A stretch of DNA of 40,588 nucleotides from JBJKRF01 sp046704785. GTDB lineage: Bacteria > Chloroflexota > Anaerolineae > Anaerolineales > Villigracilaceae. Under the pieces are notes generated by a model, which saw only the letters and a list, made by a program, of their open reading frames with translations, made no database searches and was not told where the DNA came from. This document shows, one piece after another, positions 1 through 9,082 of the stretch (position 1 is its first letter; each line of letters opens with the position of its first letter). The translations under genes and the position numbers were made by a program. The stretch spans positions 1-40,588 of the forward strand of contig JBJKRF010000140.1 of the NCBI GenBank assembly GCA_046704785.1. Direction: 5' to 3'.

Positions 1-178
1 CCCAGGACACCCCTGCGCTTTCTTTTTCGGCTTTCGCGCGGCACTTTTTTACTCGCTTTTTGTACCCAGCGTTGGCTTTCGAGCCAATGCGAGCTTGTTA
101 AGAACGACTTCTTGCAGTGGAGTCAACACTTTATTGAAGGCCAAGCTCAGTTTCGATGGCAAAACGCAAGGGCAAGGC
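1..178. other. Intergenic end of window downstream of lysK
   Basis: No convincing gene is visible here. A 9-bp stem with a TTCG loop lies at about 69-90, but it is not followed by a T-run on the minus strand, so it is a weak terminator candidate for the lysK operon. Reading frames on the plus strand in this stretch are antisense to the lysK end and are not supported. Confidence 0.4.
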
Positions 179-1228
179 TTATCCGTTGGCCGTCAATTTT
201 TGGAGCGCTGCCATCAATGTCCCCACAGCTTTTTCGTATTCATCCAAGGGGAGGTGCTCATTGGGCGTGTGATCGAGGCTCGAATCGCCGGGGCCATAGA
301 CCGCTGTCGGACAGCCCCAGGCCGGGGCGACGATGTTCAAATCGGCGCTGCCCGTTTTGTAGACAAAACTCGGCGTTCCCCCCGTTGCCCGGATACCGCT
401 TAAAAGAGTACGTACCAGGGGGGTATTCTTCTCGCAGGCCCAGGCAGGGATAGCGTATCCGCGTGGATCGACCTGCGCGTCGACAGCGAGTTCCCGCAAT
501 TTCGCATACCATGCGCCAGGTGGCAAATCCAAAGGCAAGCGTGCGCCGATACTGAGACGCGCCCACTGCTCGAAACCATCCGTGCCGGACTCCATGCCGC
601 GCAGCGTGGGCAAGAGCTTATCGAAGGCGCGCTGCCTGTCGGCGTTGAAGGCTTCGGCAAAGGCCCGAACGGCCAGCCATTGTCCGACTGCCGCCTCACA
701 GGCAGTTTCCTCGCCGCTGGCTGTGTGAGTCTGCTCGCGCCGCAGCGTCACGTCGGCCCAGGCGCTGCCTTTGTATCCAAGCGCAATCCGGTCCCAACGG
801 TTGGGCTCGCCGATGATGGCAAAAGCGGGCTGATAGTGTTCCACCGCGAAGCGCGCGCCGTCGGAATCGCGTTCTTCTTCGACGGCGCCGATCACCACAA
901 ACTGCCAGCCGTCCAGCGGGCCGAGCTTGGCAACCGCGTCTGTGAAGCAGGCCAGCGGGCCCTTGGCGTCCACCGAGCCGCGCCCATACAGCACACCTTC
1001 TTCGACGCGCACCGGAATCTCTCCGGGAACGGTGTCGATGTGTCCGAGCAGGACGATCTGCTTCGCGCCTTTCCCAAGGACGCCGACTGCGTTCCCGGCT
1101 TCGTCGCGGAAGGCATGCTCGAAGCCCAGCGCGGCCATGCGGACTACCAGCCAGTCGACGGCAGGTTTCTCCTGCCCAGACGGGCTGTACTGACTGACCA
1201 GTCCGATGAGGGTTTCTGCCTCGCTCAT
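179..1228 (-). CDS. lysK: [LysW]-lysine / [LysW]-ornithine hydrolase (LysK)
   Basis: Final step of the carrier pathway: a zinc-dependent M20-family peptidase that releases lysine (and, in dual pathways, ornithine) from the C-terminal glutamate of LysW. The ligand pattern of the family is visible: GHIDT near residue 63-67, GRGSVDAKG near 82-90, the catalytic EEE near 117-119, IGEP near 139-142, and a C-terminal histidine in DHTPNEH. Length is about 349 aa, normal for LysK. I place the start at 1228 rather than the upstream ATG at 1246 because GGAG sits 5 nt before it. It is the last gene of the arginine/shared block, about 28 nt after lysJ. Alternative: a general ArgE/DapE-type deacylase, but the neighbours (lysJ, lysZ, lysY, lysW) make LysK by far the best reading. 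Confidence 0.93.
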   Translation of the reverse strand: MSEAETLIGLVSQYSPSGQEKPAVDWLVVRMAALGFEHAFRDEAGNAVGVLGKGAKQIVLLGHIDTVPGEIPVRVEEGVLYGRGSVDAKGPLACFTDAVAKLGPLDGWQFVVIGAVEEERDSDGARFAVEHYQPAFAIIGEPNRWDRIALGYKGSAWADVTLRREQTHTASGEETACEAAVGQWLAVRAFAEAFNADRQRAFDKLLPTLRGMESGTDGFEQWARLSIGARLPLDLPPGAWYAKLRELAVDAQVDPRGYAIPAWACEKNTPLVRTLLSGIRATGGTPSFVYKTGSADLNIVAPAWGCPTAVYGPGDSSLDHTPNEHLPLDEYEKAVGTLMAALQKLTANG

Positions 1229-1255
1229 GGATGCTCCGTTTGGCATTTATATCCT

Positions 1256-2430
<1,175 letters not shown>

Positions 2431-2434
<4 letters not shown>

Positions 2435-3246
2435 TGGATCACCGTTCCGTTGCCCGCGAGGGCGTTTGTGATTGGATTTTGGATGCGTCCATCGGCGATG
2501 ATCACACGACCGACGCCGCCCTTGAGCGCTTCTTCTGCACCCAGAACCTTTTTCTTCATGCGGCCTTGTGCCGCTTCAAGGGCCTCCGGCAGACGGCTCT
2601 GCGGCAGTTCCCGGATCAGGCTGCTTTCGTCGGGGAAGTTCTTCATCAGCCCCGGCACGGCTGTCAGCAGAATCAAGCTCTCGGCCTGTAATGCGCCTGC
2701 CAGCATGGCTGCGGCGCGGTCTGCGTCGACGTTGAGCGCCTGTCCTTGCTGGCTGAGCGCCACCGGCGCGACGACCGGTACGTAACCGGCATCCAGCAGG
2801 GTTTTTAGCAGTCTGGCGTTGACCTGTTCGATCTTGCCGGTGTAGTCATCGCGGATGATCTTGCGCTTGCCGTTCTCCACCGATTGGATGGCTTCTTTGC
2901 GCATGGCGCGCATCAGTTGACCGTCCAGGCCGCTGAGCCCCAGGGCGTTGACGCCCAGCATTTGCAGTTGTTCAACCAGCAGCGTGTTGACTTTGCCGTT
3001 GACCGCCATGACGAATACTTCCAACGTCTTGCGGTCGGTGTAGCGCGAGGTGTAACCGGACGGCGAGGTGATGAATTTGGGCGGCGTGCCCAAGGCTTCA
3101 CTCAAGGCGTTGGCTTCCGCCGAGCCGCCATGCACCAACACCAGCTTGCGCCCTTGTTGCAGCAGCGCTACCGCATCGTTGCAGATAGCCGAAAAATCCA
3201 CGCCTTCGGTGCCGCCCAGTTTGACGACGATGATGGACTCTGTCAT
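2431..3246 (-). CDS. lysZ: [LysW]-aminoadipate/glutamate kinase (LysZ)
   Basis: Amino acid kinase family protein (ArgB-like), 271 aa. It phosphorylates the side-chain carboxylate of the aminoadipate or glutamate attached to LysW. The N-terminal KLGGTEG and the VHGGSAEAN segment are the nucleotide and substrate loops of this family, and ASPSGYTSRYTDRKTLEV-type sequence follows as in LysZ/ArgB. The reading frame is open further upstream to 3333, but the start at 3246 is chosen because GGAG lies 5 nt before the ATG and the canonical N-terminus (MTESIIVVKLGG) begins there. The start lies 34 nt after lysY and the end overlaps lysJ by 4 nt. In an arginine-only organism the same sequence could be called ArgB. 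Confidence 0.93.
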
Positions 3247-3280
3247 AAATTCTCCATGATAGCCGGTAGGAATGCGCCGA

Positions 3281-4315
3281 CTAGATCGGGTGCAGCCCCG
3301 TGAATTCCAGCCCGGTCGTTTCGTCGAGGCCAAGCATCAGGTTCATGCATTGCAGGGCCGAACCGGAAGCGCCTTTCATCAGGTTGTCGATGGCGCACAT
3401 CGCTACCAGATGGCCGGTGGACTCGTCGAGGTCGAATCCGATGTCGGCGTAGTTCGATCCGGCCAGGATTTTTGGTTCCGGCACGCGGTAGATGCCGCGC
3501 TGTTCCTTGACCACGCGGATGAATGGGTTTCCGTTGGCAGCCGCGCGGTAGGCTTTCCACAGGTCTTTGTTCGCCATGCCGGGCTTGACGGTTGCGTGAG
3601 CGGTTGCCATCGCGCCGCGCACCAGGTCGACAGCCGTCATGGTCAGGGACACGTTCTGCAGGCCCAGTTCCTGGATGATCTCGGCGGTGTGCCGGTGCCC
3701 GAAAGGCGAAAACGTGCGGATGACGTTGGCGCGTTCGGCGTGATGGGAGCCGGTATTGCCCTCCGCGCCCGATTCGGACGAGCCGACTTTTATTTCGACG
3801 ATCACCGGCGCAGCCGGATCGATCAACTCCGCCTGGACGAGCGGCAGCAGCGCCAGGTTACTGGCGGTGGCGTTGCAGCCCACGCCGCTGACGTAGTGAG
3901 CCGTTTTGATCGCCTCGCGGTGCAGTTCCGGTAGGCCGTAGACGAACTTCCCTAGCCATTGCGGCGCAGCGTGTGGCTCGCCGTACCATTTTTCGTAGTT
4001 GGCGGCCTCCCGCAGGCGGAAGTCAGCCGACAGGTCGATAATCTTGCCGGCCAGCGTGGCGTATTGTTCGATGTTGTGTTGTGCCTGGCCGTGTGGCAGC
4101 GCCAGGAAGAGCACGTCCACCGCTTCGAGTTGCGCCGGATCGCTGAACTTGAGTTGCGTGCGTTTGCGCAGGTTGGGATGTACCTGGTAGACGTATTCGC
4201 CGAGATGCGAGCGCGAGGTGGCTTGCTGCACTTCGACGTGCGGATGGCCGAGCAGCAAGCGCAGCAATTCGCCGCCGCCGTACCCTGATCCACCTACGAT
4301 AGAGACGCTTGTCAT
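3281..4315 (-). CDS. lysY: [LysW]-aminoadipate semialdehyde / glutamate semialdehyde dehydrogenase (LysY)
   Basis: NADPH-dependent reductase of the ArgC family, about 344 aa, which reduces the acyl phosphate made by LysZ to the semialdehyde. The N-terminal dinucleotide loop GGSGYGGGELLRLL is clear, and the catalytic cysteine is in SGVGCNATA (Cys147 from the chosen start). The start at 4315 is preferred because AAGGAG lies 9 nt upstream. The alternative ATG at 4333 has no ribosome binding site. It lies between argX and lysZ, all on one strand. ArgC is the non-carrier homologue and is the only serious alternative. Confidence 0.93.
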   Translation of the reverse strand: MTSVSIVGGSGYGGGELLRLLLGHPHVEVQQATSRSHLGEYVYQVHPNLRKRTQLKFSDPAQLEAVDVLFLALPHGQAQHNIEQYATLAGKIIDLSADFRLREAANYEKWYGEPHAAPQWLGKFVYGLPELHREAIKTAHYVSGVGCNATASNLALLPLVQAELIDPAAPVIVEIKVGSSESGAEGNTGSHHAERANVIRTFSPFGHRHTAEIIQELGLQNVSLTMTAVDLVRGAMATAHATVKPGMANKDLWKAYRAAANGNPFIRVVKEQRGIYRVPEPKILAGSNYADIGFDLDESTGHLVAMCAIDNLMKGASGSALQCMNLMLGLDETTGLEFTGLHPI

Positions 4316-4364
4316 CGATTCTTGCTCCTTCATTGGCGAGACGGGGGTTGGCCCCGCCCCTGGT

Positions 4365-5237
4365 TTATCGCGTTGATTCTTTTTGTGCCACTTTTACCAC
4401 GTAATTGACGATTTCGTCGGCGATGTCTACGCCGCTGGTAGGTTGCGCTGTGTGGAATTCCATGGTGTGGTTGACCTCGTTGACCACCAGCCCGCGCTGG
4501 GGGTGTTCCACCAGGTCCACTGCCAGCACGCCGCCGCCGACGGCCGCTGCCGCTTGCAGGCACAAAGCCTCGATGTCTGGCGTGATCGGGCAGGGTTCAC
4601 CGGCGGCGCCACGCGCGGTGTTGGTGATCCAGTGCTCCGACTTGCGGTAGATGGCCGTCAATACACGGTCACCAACCACAATGGCGCGGATGTCACGTCC
4701 CGGCTTTTTGATGAACTCCTGGATATAGAAGACCGAGTGCTGCACCGACCCAAGCGTGGCCTTGTGCTCCAGCACGGCCTCGGCGGCGTCGCGGTCGTTG
4801 ACCTTCGCCAATAAGCGACCCCACGATCCAACCACTGGCTTGAGCACCACCGGATATCCAAAATGCTCGATGGCTTCCAGCGCCGCCTCGGTAGTGAATG
4901 CGATGACGTTGTGCGGCTGCGGCACGCCCTTGCGCGCCAGGATGGCGCTGGTCATCAACTTATCGCCGCACACCTCGGCCACTGCCGCTGTGTTGACGGT
5001 GGGCACGTCGAACGCGTTCAGAATGCGCAGGGCGTACAAGCCGCTGGTAAAGCTGATGCTGCGTTCCAGTACCGCGTCGAAGCTGCGCCAGCGGGCCGGG
5101 TCGTCCAGGTCGAACGAAATCATGCGATCGTCGAGACGCTCGTAGTCGATGCCGCGTTTTTCCAGTGCCGCAAAGATCCACTTCTCTTCCACACGGACAC
5201 GCGAATACAGAACACCAATTCGCAGGCGTTTTTGCAT
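4365..5237 (-). CDS. argX: LysW ligase, LysX/ArgX family; probable glutamate--LysW ligase (ArgX)
   Basis: ATP-grasp ligase of the RimK/LysX family, 290 aa, which forms the bond between the LysW C-terminal glutamate and the alpha-amino group of an amino acid. VLKPVVGSWGR (131-141) holds the ATP-binding lysine, YIQEFI (171-176) is the hinge, and NEVNHTMEF (253-261) is the metal/substrate segment. The window has a second paralogue at 9656-10501. The C-terminal specificity region differs: here EFHTAQPTSGVDIA, there EFRNSITTTGVNIP. This copy sits between lysW and lysY in the block headed by argG and argH, while the other follows the homocitrate genes. I therefore infer glutamate specificity (ArgX) here, but the sequence alone does not prove it. 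A dual-specificity enzyme is possible. Confidence 0.8.
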   Translation of the reverse strand: MQKRLRIGVLYSRVRVEEKWIFAALEKRGIDYERLDDRMISFDLDDPARWRSFDAVLERSISFTSGLYALRILNAFDVPTVNTAAVAEVCGDKLMTSAILARKGVPQPHNVIAFTTEAALEAIEHFGYPVVLKPVVGSWGRLLAKVNDRDAAEAVLEHKATLGSVQHSVFYIQEFIKKPGRDIRAIVVGDRVLTAIYRKSEHWITNTARGAAGEPCPITPDIEALCLQAAAAVGGGVLAVDLVEHPQRGLVVNEVNHTMEFHTAQPTSGVDIADEIVNYVVKVAQKESTR

Positions 5238-5252
5238 GTCAGTCTCTTCCCT

Positions 5253-5303
5253 CCTCTCCGCACGAAGCGCCCCGAACGGGGCTGGGGAGAGAGTCGGGTG
5301 AGG
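5253..5303. repeat. Hairpin repeat between lysW and argX
   Basis: A nested inverted repeat fills the 66-nt gap between lysW and argX. The inner stem is GCCCCG/CGGGGC at 5269-5274 and 5277-5282 with an AA loop. An outer arm CTCTCC pairs with GGAGAG at 5254-5259 and 5286-5291. It ends in GGGTGAGG. It resembles short dispersed intergenic hairpin repeats rather than a terminator, as no T-run follows on the minus strand. It may tune the lysW to argX transcript ratio. Confidence 0.55.
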
Positions 5304-5474
5304 TTATTCGCCCCAGTCTTCTTGTTCCATGGGCGCCAGTTCCACCGCCGCGGGCTCCAGCGAGGTCACTTCCAGGTCGACGCCGCAGTCGGGGCAAACG
5401 ATGATTTCGCCCACTTCGGTGTCTGTGTCGAGTGTGATTTCAGCGGCGCATTCGATGCAAGATACGGTAGACAT
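5304..5474 (-). CDS. lysW: Amino-group carrier protein LysW
   Basis: A 56-aa acidic carrier protein, the scaffold for lysine (and here probably arginine) synthesis. It has two zinc-knuckle pairs, CIEC (6-9) and CPDC (27-30), and the diagnostic C-terminal EDWGE whose last glutamate carries the substrate. The start is preceded by AAGGAG at 7 nt. It lies directly downstream of argH and upstream of argX. Only one lysW copy is visible, so if both ligases are active they must share it. The identity is clear from the zinc motifs plus EDWGE. Confidence 0.97.
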   Translation of the reverse strand: MSTVSCIECAAEITLDTDTEVGEIIVCPDCGVDLEVTSLEPAAVELAPMEQEDWGE

Positions 5475-5495
5475 ATTGTTTCTCCTTAAATGATT

Positions 5496-6857
5496 TTAAA
5501 GTTTTGATTTTGCTTGTTGAAGTTGTCTTTTGACCGACTCGGGCGCGGTGCCGCCGATGGCGTTCCGTTTTTCGACGGACTTCATCGGGTCGAAGACCTG
5601 GTACACGTCGGATTCGAACGCCCCGACGCTTTTCCACACCTCCAGCGGGAGTTGCTCCAGGCTGATATCTTTTTCCGCTGCCATGCGCACGGCTTTGCCC
5701 GCAGATGCGTGAGCTTCGCGGAAAGGCACCCCTTTTTGGACGAGGTAATCCGCCAGGTCGGTCGCCAGCATCGACGAGTCGATGGCGGCCCGCATTCGTT
5801 CGGTATGCACGTGCATGCTTTCCAGCGCGCCGCTCAACACCGGCAGGATGACCAGTAGCATATCGCTGGCCTGGAAGACGGGCGGCTTGTCTTCCTGCAA
5901 GTCCTTGTCGTAGGTCGAAGGCAGGCCCTTGAGCGTCGTCAACAGCCCCGACAGCAGCCCAACCAGCGCTCCAGACTTGCCGCGGGCCAGCTCGAACAGG
6001 TCGGAGTTTTTCTTCTGCGGCATCAGGCTGGAGCCGGTTGCAAAGGTGTCGGAGAGCTCGAAGAAACCGAACTCTGTCGTTGTAAATAACACCATCGCTT
6101 CAGAAAGTTTGCTTAAATGCAGGCCCGTCATCGCGCAGACGAACAGAAACTCGGCGGCGAAGTCGCGGTCGGAGACGGCGTCCAGGCTGTTGGGCGCCGA
6201 TGAGTCGAAACCAAGCGTTGCGGCCAGTGTTTCCCGGTCGATGGGGAAGGGCGTGCCGGCCAGCGCGCCGCATCCTAACGGCAGCACCGCAACGCGGTCG
6301 CGCAAGTCAACCAACCGTTCGCGGTCGCGTTGCAGGGCCCAGAAGTGACTCAACAGCCAGTGAGCCAACGTCACGGGTTGGGCCCGTTGCAGGTGGGTGT
6401 ATCCGGGCATCAGGCTGGTTTGATGCGCTTCGGCCAGCGCTACCAGCGTGGATTGCAGCCCCTGGATAGCTTGCTCCAAAAGCGGCAACGTGTCCAGCAT
6501 CCACAACCTGAAATCGGTGGCGATCTGGTCGTTGCGGCTCCGGCCGGTGTGCAGCTTGCCTGCCGGGGTGCCGATCAATTCTCCCAGGCGGCGCTCCACC
6601 GCCGTGTGAATGTCTTCGTCGCTTTCTTCGAAGGTGAAATTATTCTCGGCGAACTCGGCGGCGATGGTGGTCAGTCCGTCGCTGATCTGGCGGTGTTCGT
6701 CGCTGGTCAGCACGCCGACTTTGCGCAGCGCGCCGGCCCAGGCCAGTGAACCGCGCACGTCTTGCGCTGCCAGGCGTTGGTCGAAGGGCAGGGAGGTGTT
6801 CAGCGCCCAGGCTGCCGGATCAAGTTTGCCGCGGAAGCGGCCGCCCCATAGGGTCAT
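5496..6857 (-). CDS. argH: Argininosuccinate lyase
   Basis: Last enzyme of arginine synthesis, which splits argininosuccinate into arginine and fumarate. It is about 453 aa, standard for the fumarase/aspartase superfamily. TGRSRNDQ is the conserved substrate-binding motif, and GSSLMPQKKN is the superfamily signature loop with the catalytic serine. The start at 6857 has AAGGAG at 7 nt and an N-terminus MTLWGGRF typical of ArgH. The longer frame up to 6941 has no support. It begins only 2 nt after the GNAT gene stop and is followed 21 nt later by lysW. Confidence 0.97.
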   Translation of the reverse strand: MTLWGGRFRGKLDPAAWALNTSLPFDQRLAAQDVRGSLAWAGALRKVGVLTSDEHRQISDGLTTIAAEFAENNFTFEESDEDIHTAVERRLGELIGTPAGKLHTGRSRNDQIATDFRLWMLDTLPLLEQAIQGLQSTLVALAEAHQTSLMPGYTHLQRAQPVTLAHWLLSHFWALQRDRERLVDLRDRVAVLPLGCGALAGTPFPIDRETLAATLGFDSSAPNSLDAVSDRDFAAEFLFVCAMTGLHLSKLSEAMVLFTTTEFGFFELSDTFATGSSLMPQKKNSDLFELARGKSGALVGLLSGLLTTLKGLPSTYDKDLQEDKPPVFQASDMLLVILPVLSGALESMHVHTERMRAAIDSSMLATDLADYLVQKGVPFREAHASAGKAVRMAAEKDISLEQLPLEVWKSVGAFESDVYQVFDPMKSVEKRNAIGGTAPESVKRQLQQAKSKL

Positions 6858-6859
6858 TT

Positions 6860-7306
6860 TCAGGCTCCTTGCTGTTGTGGTCGCACGCCGGGCAGGCGTT
6901 CCAGGGTCAGGCTGTAATCGTTGTAGCCCATGGCGCGCCAAAATGAGAGTGCGGGTTGGTTTCCGGCCAGCGCGGAGACGCTCCAGCGTTTATGCTGCGG
7001 CCAGCATTCTGTGAATAGTTTCTGCATGGCGCGGCGGCCAAGGCCCGCGCGTCGCCGCTGGCGCACGACGAAAAATTGTCGCAAGTAAACTTCCGTTTCT
7101 GTTTCGCTGAATAGGGCGTAAGCCACGGCTTCGGCTCTTTCTTCGAAGATCACGGCGCGATACTCGCCAGACACCAGCCAACCGCGCATGCGCTCTTCGA
7201 TCTGCGTTGGGGTCATGGGATTGTGGTGCCCTTCGTCTTGGATGAGTTGCGCATTCCAGGCGGCCAGCAGCGGGCATTCGGCGGCGGAGGCGAAATGATA
7301 TTGCAC
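6860..7306 (-). CDS. GNAT-family N-acetyltransferase between argG and argH
   Basis: A protein of about 148 aa with a GNAT fold: the acetyl-CoA pyrophosphate loop is visible as RRRAGLGRRAM (about residues 84-94), followed by the usual beta4-alpha4 and a C-terminal ALSFWRAMGY. The only ATG-started frame extends upstream into argG, so the real start is probably the GTG at 7304-7306, 23 nt after the argG stop. CTG overlapping that stop is another option. It ends 2 nt before argH, so it is transcribed and probably translated with both. The carrier pathway needs no N-acetylglutamate, so a classical ArgA role is not expected. Substrate is unknown. Confidence 0.75.
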   Translation of the reverse strand: MQYHFASAAECPLLAAWNAQLIQDEGHHNPMTPTQIEERMRGWLVSGEYRAVIFEERAEAVAYALFSETETEVYLRQFFVVRQRRRAGLGRRAMQKLFTECWPQHKRWSVSALAGNQPALSFWRAMGYNDYSLTLERLPGVRPQQQGA

Positions 7307-7329
7307 GATATTGTATTCCGGGTGAGCCG

Positions 7330-8601
7330 TCAGTCGCGCTTGAAGCGGCTGTAATCGGGCTTGGGCATGTTCAAGCCGGAGATGGGCAGGTTGTTCAGCG
7401 CGCGCACCTTCAGCGACAAGCCGTACAGGTGGATGAAGCCCTCGGCGTCGGATTGGTCGTAGACGTCCTCCTGCCCAAAGGTGGCGAAGTCTTCGCGGTA
7501 CAGGCTGAAGGGCGACTTGCGTCCGGCGACGATGATGTTTCCTTTGTAGAGTTTGAGGCGCGCAATGCCGCTGACCGGGCCCTGCGTGCTGTCGACGAAG
7601 GCGTCCAAGGCTTCGCGCAGCGGCGCGTACCATAAGCCGTTGTAGACCAGTTCGGCGTATTTGACCGCGACCATATCTTTGAAATGCATGGTCTCGCGGT
7701 CAAGCACCAGCGACTCGATTTCACGGTGGGCCGCCAGCAGGATGGTGCCGCCGGGCGTCTCATAGACGCCGTGCGATTTCATGCCCACCAGACGATTCTC
7801 CACCAGGTCTACGCGACCGATGCCGTGCACGCCGCCCAATTTGTTGAGGTAGGTGACGATGCTGGCCGGCGACATCTTTTCGCCGTTGATGGCAACGGGG
7901 GTGCCGGTCTCGAACTCGATTTCGACATAAGCCGGTTCATCAGGCGCGTTCTCCGGCGAGGCGCTGATCTGGTACATGATCTCTTCCGGCTCGTTCCAGG
8001 GATTTTCGAGCAGGCCGCCTTCGTGTGAAATGTGCCAGAGATTCGAATCGCGACTGTAGATCGACTTGACGGTGGCTGTTACCGGCACGTTGTGGGCGGC
8101 GGCGTAGGCGATGGCGTCTTCACGTGAGCGGATGTCCCATTCGCGCCAGGGAGCGATGACTTTCAGGCGCGGATCGAGCGCCATGACGGTCAGTTCAAAG
8201 CGTACCTGATCGTTGCCTTTGCCGGTCGCGCCGTGTGCGATGGCGTCTGAGCCGGTTTCGTGGGCCACGTCCACCAGGTGCTTGGCGATCAACGGACGGG
8301 CGATCGACGTGCCGAGGAAGTATTTGCGTTCGTAGAGCGCGCCTGCGCGCAGCAGGGGGAACAGGTAGTCGGCGGCGAATTCTTCCCGCATGTCGTGCAC
8401 GATCAACTGGCTGGCGCCGCTATCCAGAGCCTTTTTTTGCAGGCCGGTCAGGTCCGCATCGCCCTGGCCGACGTCGGCGCAAAAGCAGACGACCTCGCAG
8501 CCGTAATTTTCCTTGAGCCACGGGACGATCACGGATGTGTCCAGCCCACCGGAGTAGGCCAGCACAACCTTGTTCACTTGCGGTTTTAGTTTTGATTTCA
8601 T
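7330..8601 (-). CDS. argG: Argininosuccinate synthase
   Basis: ATP-dependent ligation of citrulline and aspartate, 423 aa from the chosen start. The PP-loop AYSGGLDTS is at residues 15-23, and IAHGATGKGNDQVRFE is the conserved ArgG segment. The start at 8601 has AGGAG 5 nt upstream. An in-frame extension to 8694 runs into the leader and has no support. It is the first enzyme gene of the arginine/shared block and lies behind a long leader with its own promoter, an arginine-rich leader ORF and a terminator (see 8898-8981 and 8824-8860). Confidence 0.97.
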   Translation of the reverse strand: MKSKLKPQVNKVVLAYSGGLDTSVIVPWLKENYGCEVVCFCADVGQGDADLTGLQKKALDSGASQLIVHDMREEFAADYLFPLLRAGALYERKYFLGTSIARPLIAKHLVDVAHETGSDAIAHGATGKGNDQVRFELTVMALDPRLKVIAPWREWDIRSREDAIAYAAAHNVPVTATVKSIYSRDSNLWHISHEGGLLENPWNEPEEIMYQISASPENAPDEPAYVEIEFETGTPVAINGEKMSPASIVTYLNKLGGVHGIGRVDLVENRLVGMKSHGVYETPGGTILLAAHREIESLVLDRETMHFKDMVAVKYAELVYNGLWYAPLREALDAFVDSTQGPVSGIARLKLYKGNIIVAGRKSPFSLYREDFATFGQEDVYDQSDAEGFIHLYGLSLKVRALNNLPISGLNMPKPDYSRFKRD

Positions 8602-8626
8602 GGTTTCTCCTGACGCAAAATAATTC

Positions 8627-8689
8627 GGTTCTCTAGGATTTTCCGTGGTGGGGTAGGAGGGGTGTGTGCTTTGCGCCGCACACACCTCC
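8627..8689 (+). repeat. Dispersed hairpin repeat, copy A
   Basis: Begins GGTTCTCTAGGATTTTCCGT and ends in a long stem: GGAGGGGTGTGTGC (8657-8670) against GCACACACCTCC (8678-8689). The same leading motif recurs at 36077 (plus strand) and on the minus strand at 22331-22406. It lies in the untranslated leader of argG, about 25 nt upstream of the ribosome binding site, so on the minus strand it would fold next to the start of argG. Confidence 0.6.
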
Positions 8690-8823
8690 GTCACTCTATT
8701 TCATCACGCCGATTCCCGAAGACCCAATAATTCTTTGGGCGTTCCCGTGGAAGAGCAGGAAGTGAAACCGGTTCGGTGCTCCCGAAGCCGTCTCACGGAC
8801 ACCGTCTGCCCGGCGAACCCGTA

Positions 8824-8860
8824 GACAAAATAAAAACAGCCCTCCCCGAAGGAGGGCCGT
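8824..8860 (-). terminator. Attenuator terminator in the argG leader
   Basis: Minus-strand stem GCCCTCC (8857-8851) against GGAGGGC (8845-8839) with a TTCGG loop, extendable to 10 bp with one wobble, followed by TGTTTTTATTTTG. It lies about 125 nt after the predicted transcription start and 220 nt before argG, so it would stop transcription before the operon. Its 5' arm can also pair with 8916-8925, giving a mutually exclusive antiterminator. Confidence 0.85.
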
Positions 8861-8897
8861 TTGGATGGACGATACGTTTTTGTCGTTCCGTTACCCG

Positions 8898-8981
8898 TCA
8901 CCCAACACAAGCGCAGCCCACCTTCTCAGCGAGAAGCAGGCGCGGACGACGGGAACGGGGTGTAGTCATCATGACAAGCAT
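8898..8981 (-). CDS. Arginine-rich leader peptide of the argG operon
   Basis: A 27-codon ORF starting ATG at 8981 (in-frame ATGs also at 8972 and 8969) and ending TGA at 8898-8900. Four of seven codons in the stretch P-R-S-R-R-P-R are arginine (CGT, CGT, CGT, CGC). The first ATG is only about 4 nt after the predicted transcription start, so translation would be near-leaderless, and there is no Shine-Dalgarno sequence. The codons after the arginine run form one arm of a hairpin (8931-8936), whose partner overlaps the antiterminator segment at 8916-8925. This is the layout of a ribosome-mediated amino acid attenuator. It is inferred, not proven. The peptide itself needs no function. Confidence 0.75.
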   Translation of the reverse strand: MLVMMTTPRSRRPRLLLAEKVGCACVG

Positions 8982-8991
8982 ACTGGGCGCT

Positions 8992-9019
8992 ATTCTACCA
9001 TCCCGAAGGAATATGTCAA
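8992..9019 (-). promoter_or_regulatory. Promoter of the argG operon
   Basis: On the minus strand TTGACA (9019-9014), a 16-nt spacer and TAGAAT (8997-8992). The -35 box is a perfect consensus. Predicted start is near 8985, giving a leader of about 380 nt before argG. Confidence 0.8.
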
Positions 9020-9082
9020 TAGCGAATTTTCATTCCCGCTTTTCGCCGCGTTTTTGCCGTTTGGTTGTGATCAATAATATGA

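Noticed and set aside
3243..3560. Second frame in lysY/lysZ region as a separate gene
   Set aside because: Overlaps the lysY coding sequence completely and translates to Arg/Pro-rich shadow sequence.
8704..8910. 68-aa minus-strand ORF in the argG leader
   Set aside because: It runs through the terminator, has no ribosome binding site and no protein-like composition.
8860..8985. T-box in the argG leader (partial resemblance of GGGTAACGGAACGA to the T-box motif)
   Set aside because: Too many mismatches to the T-box core, and there is no Stem I layout. The Arg-rich ORF overlapping the arms fits attenuation.
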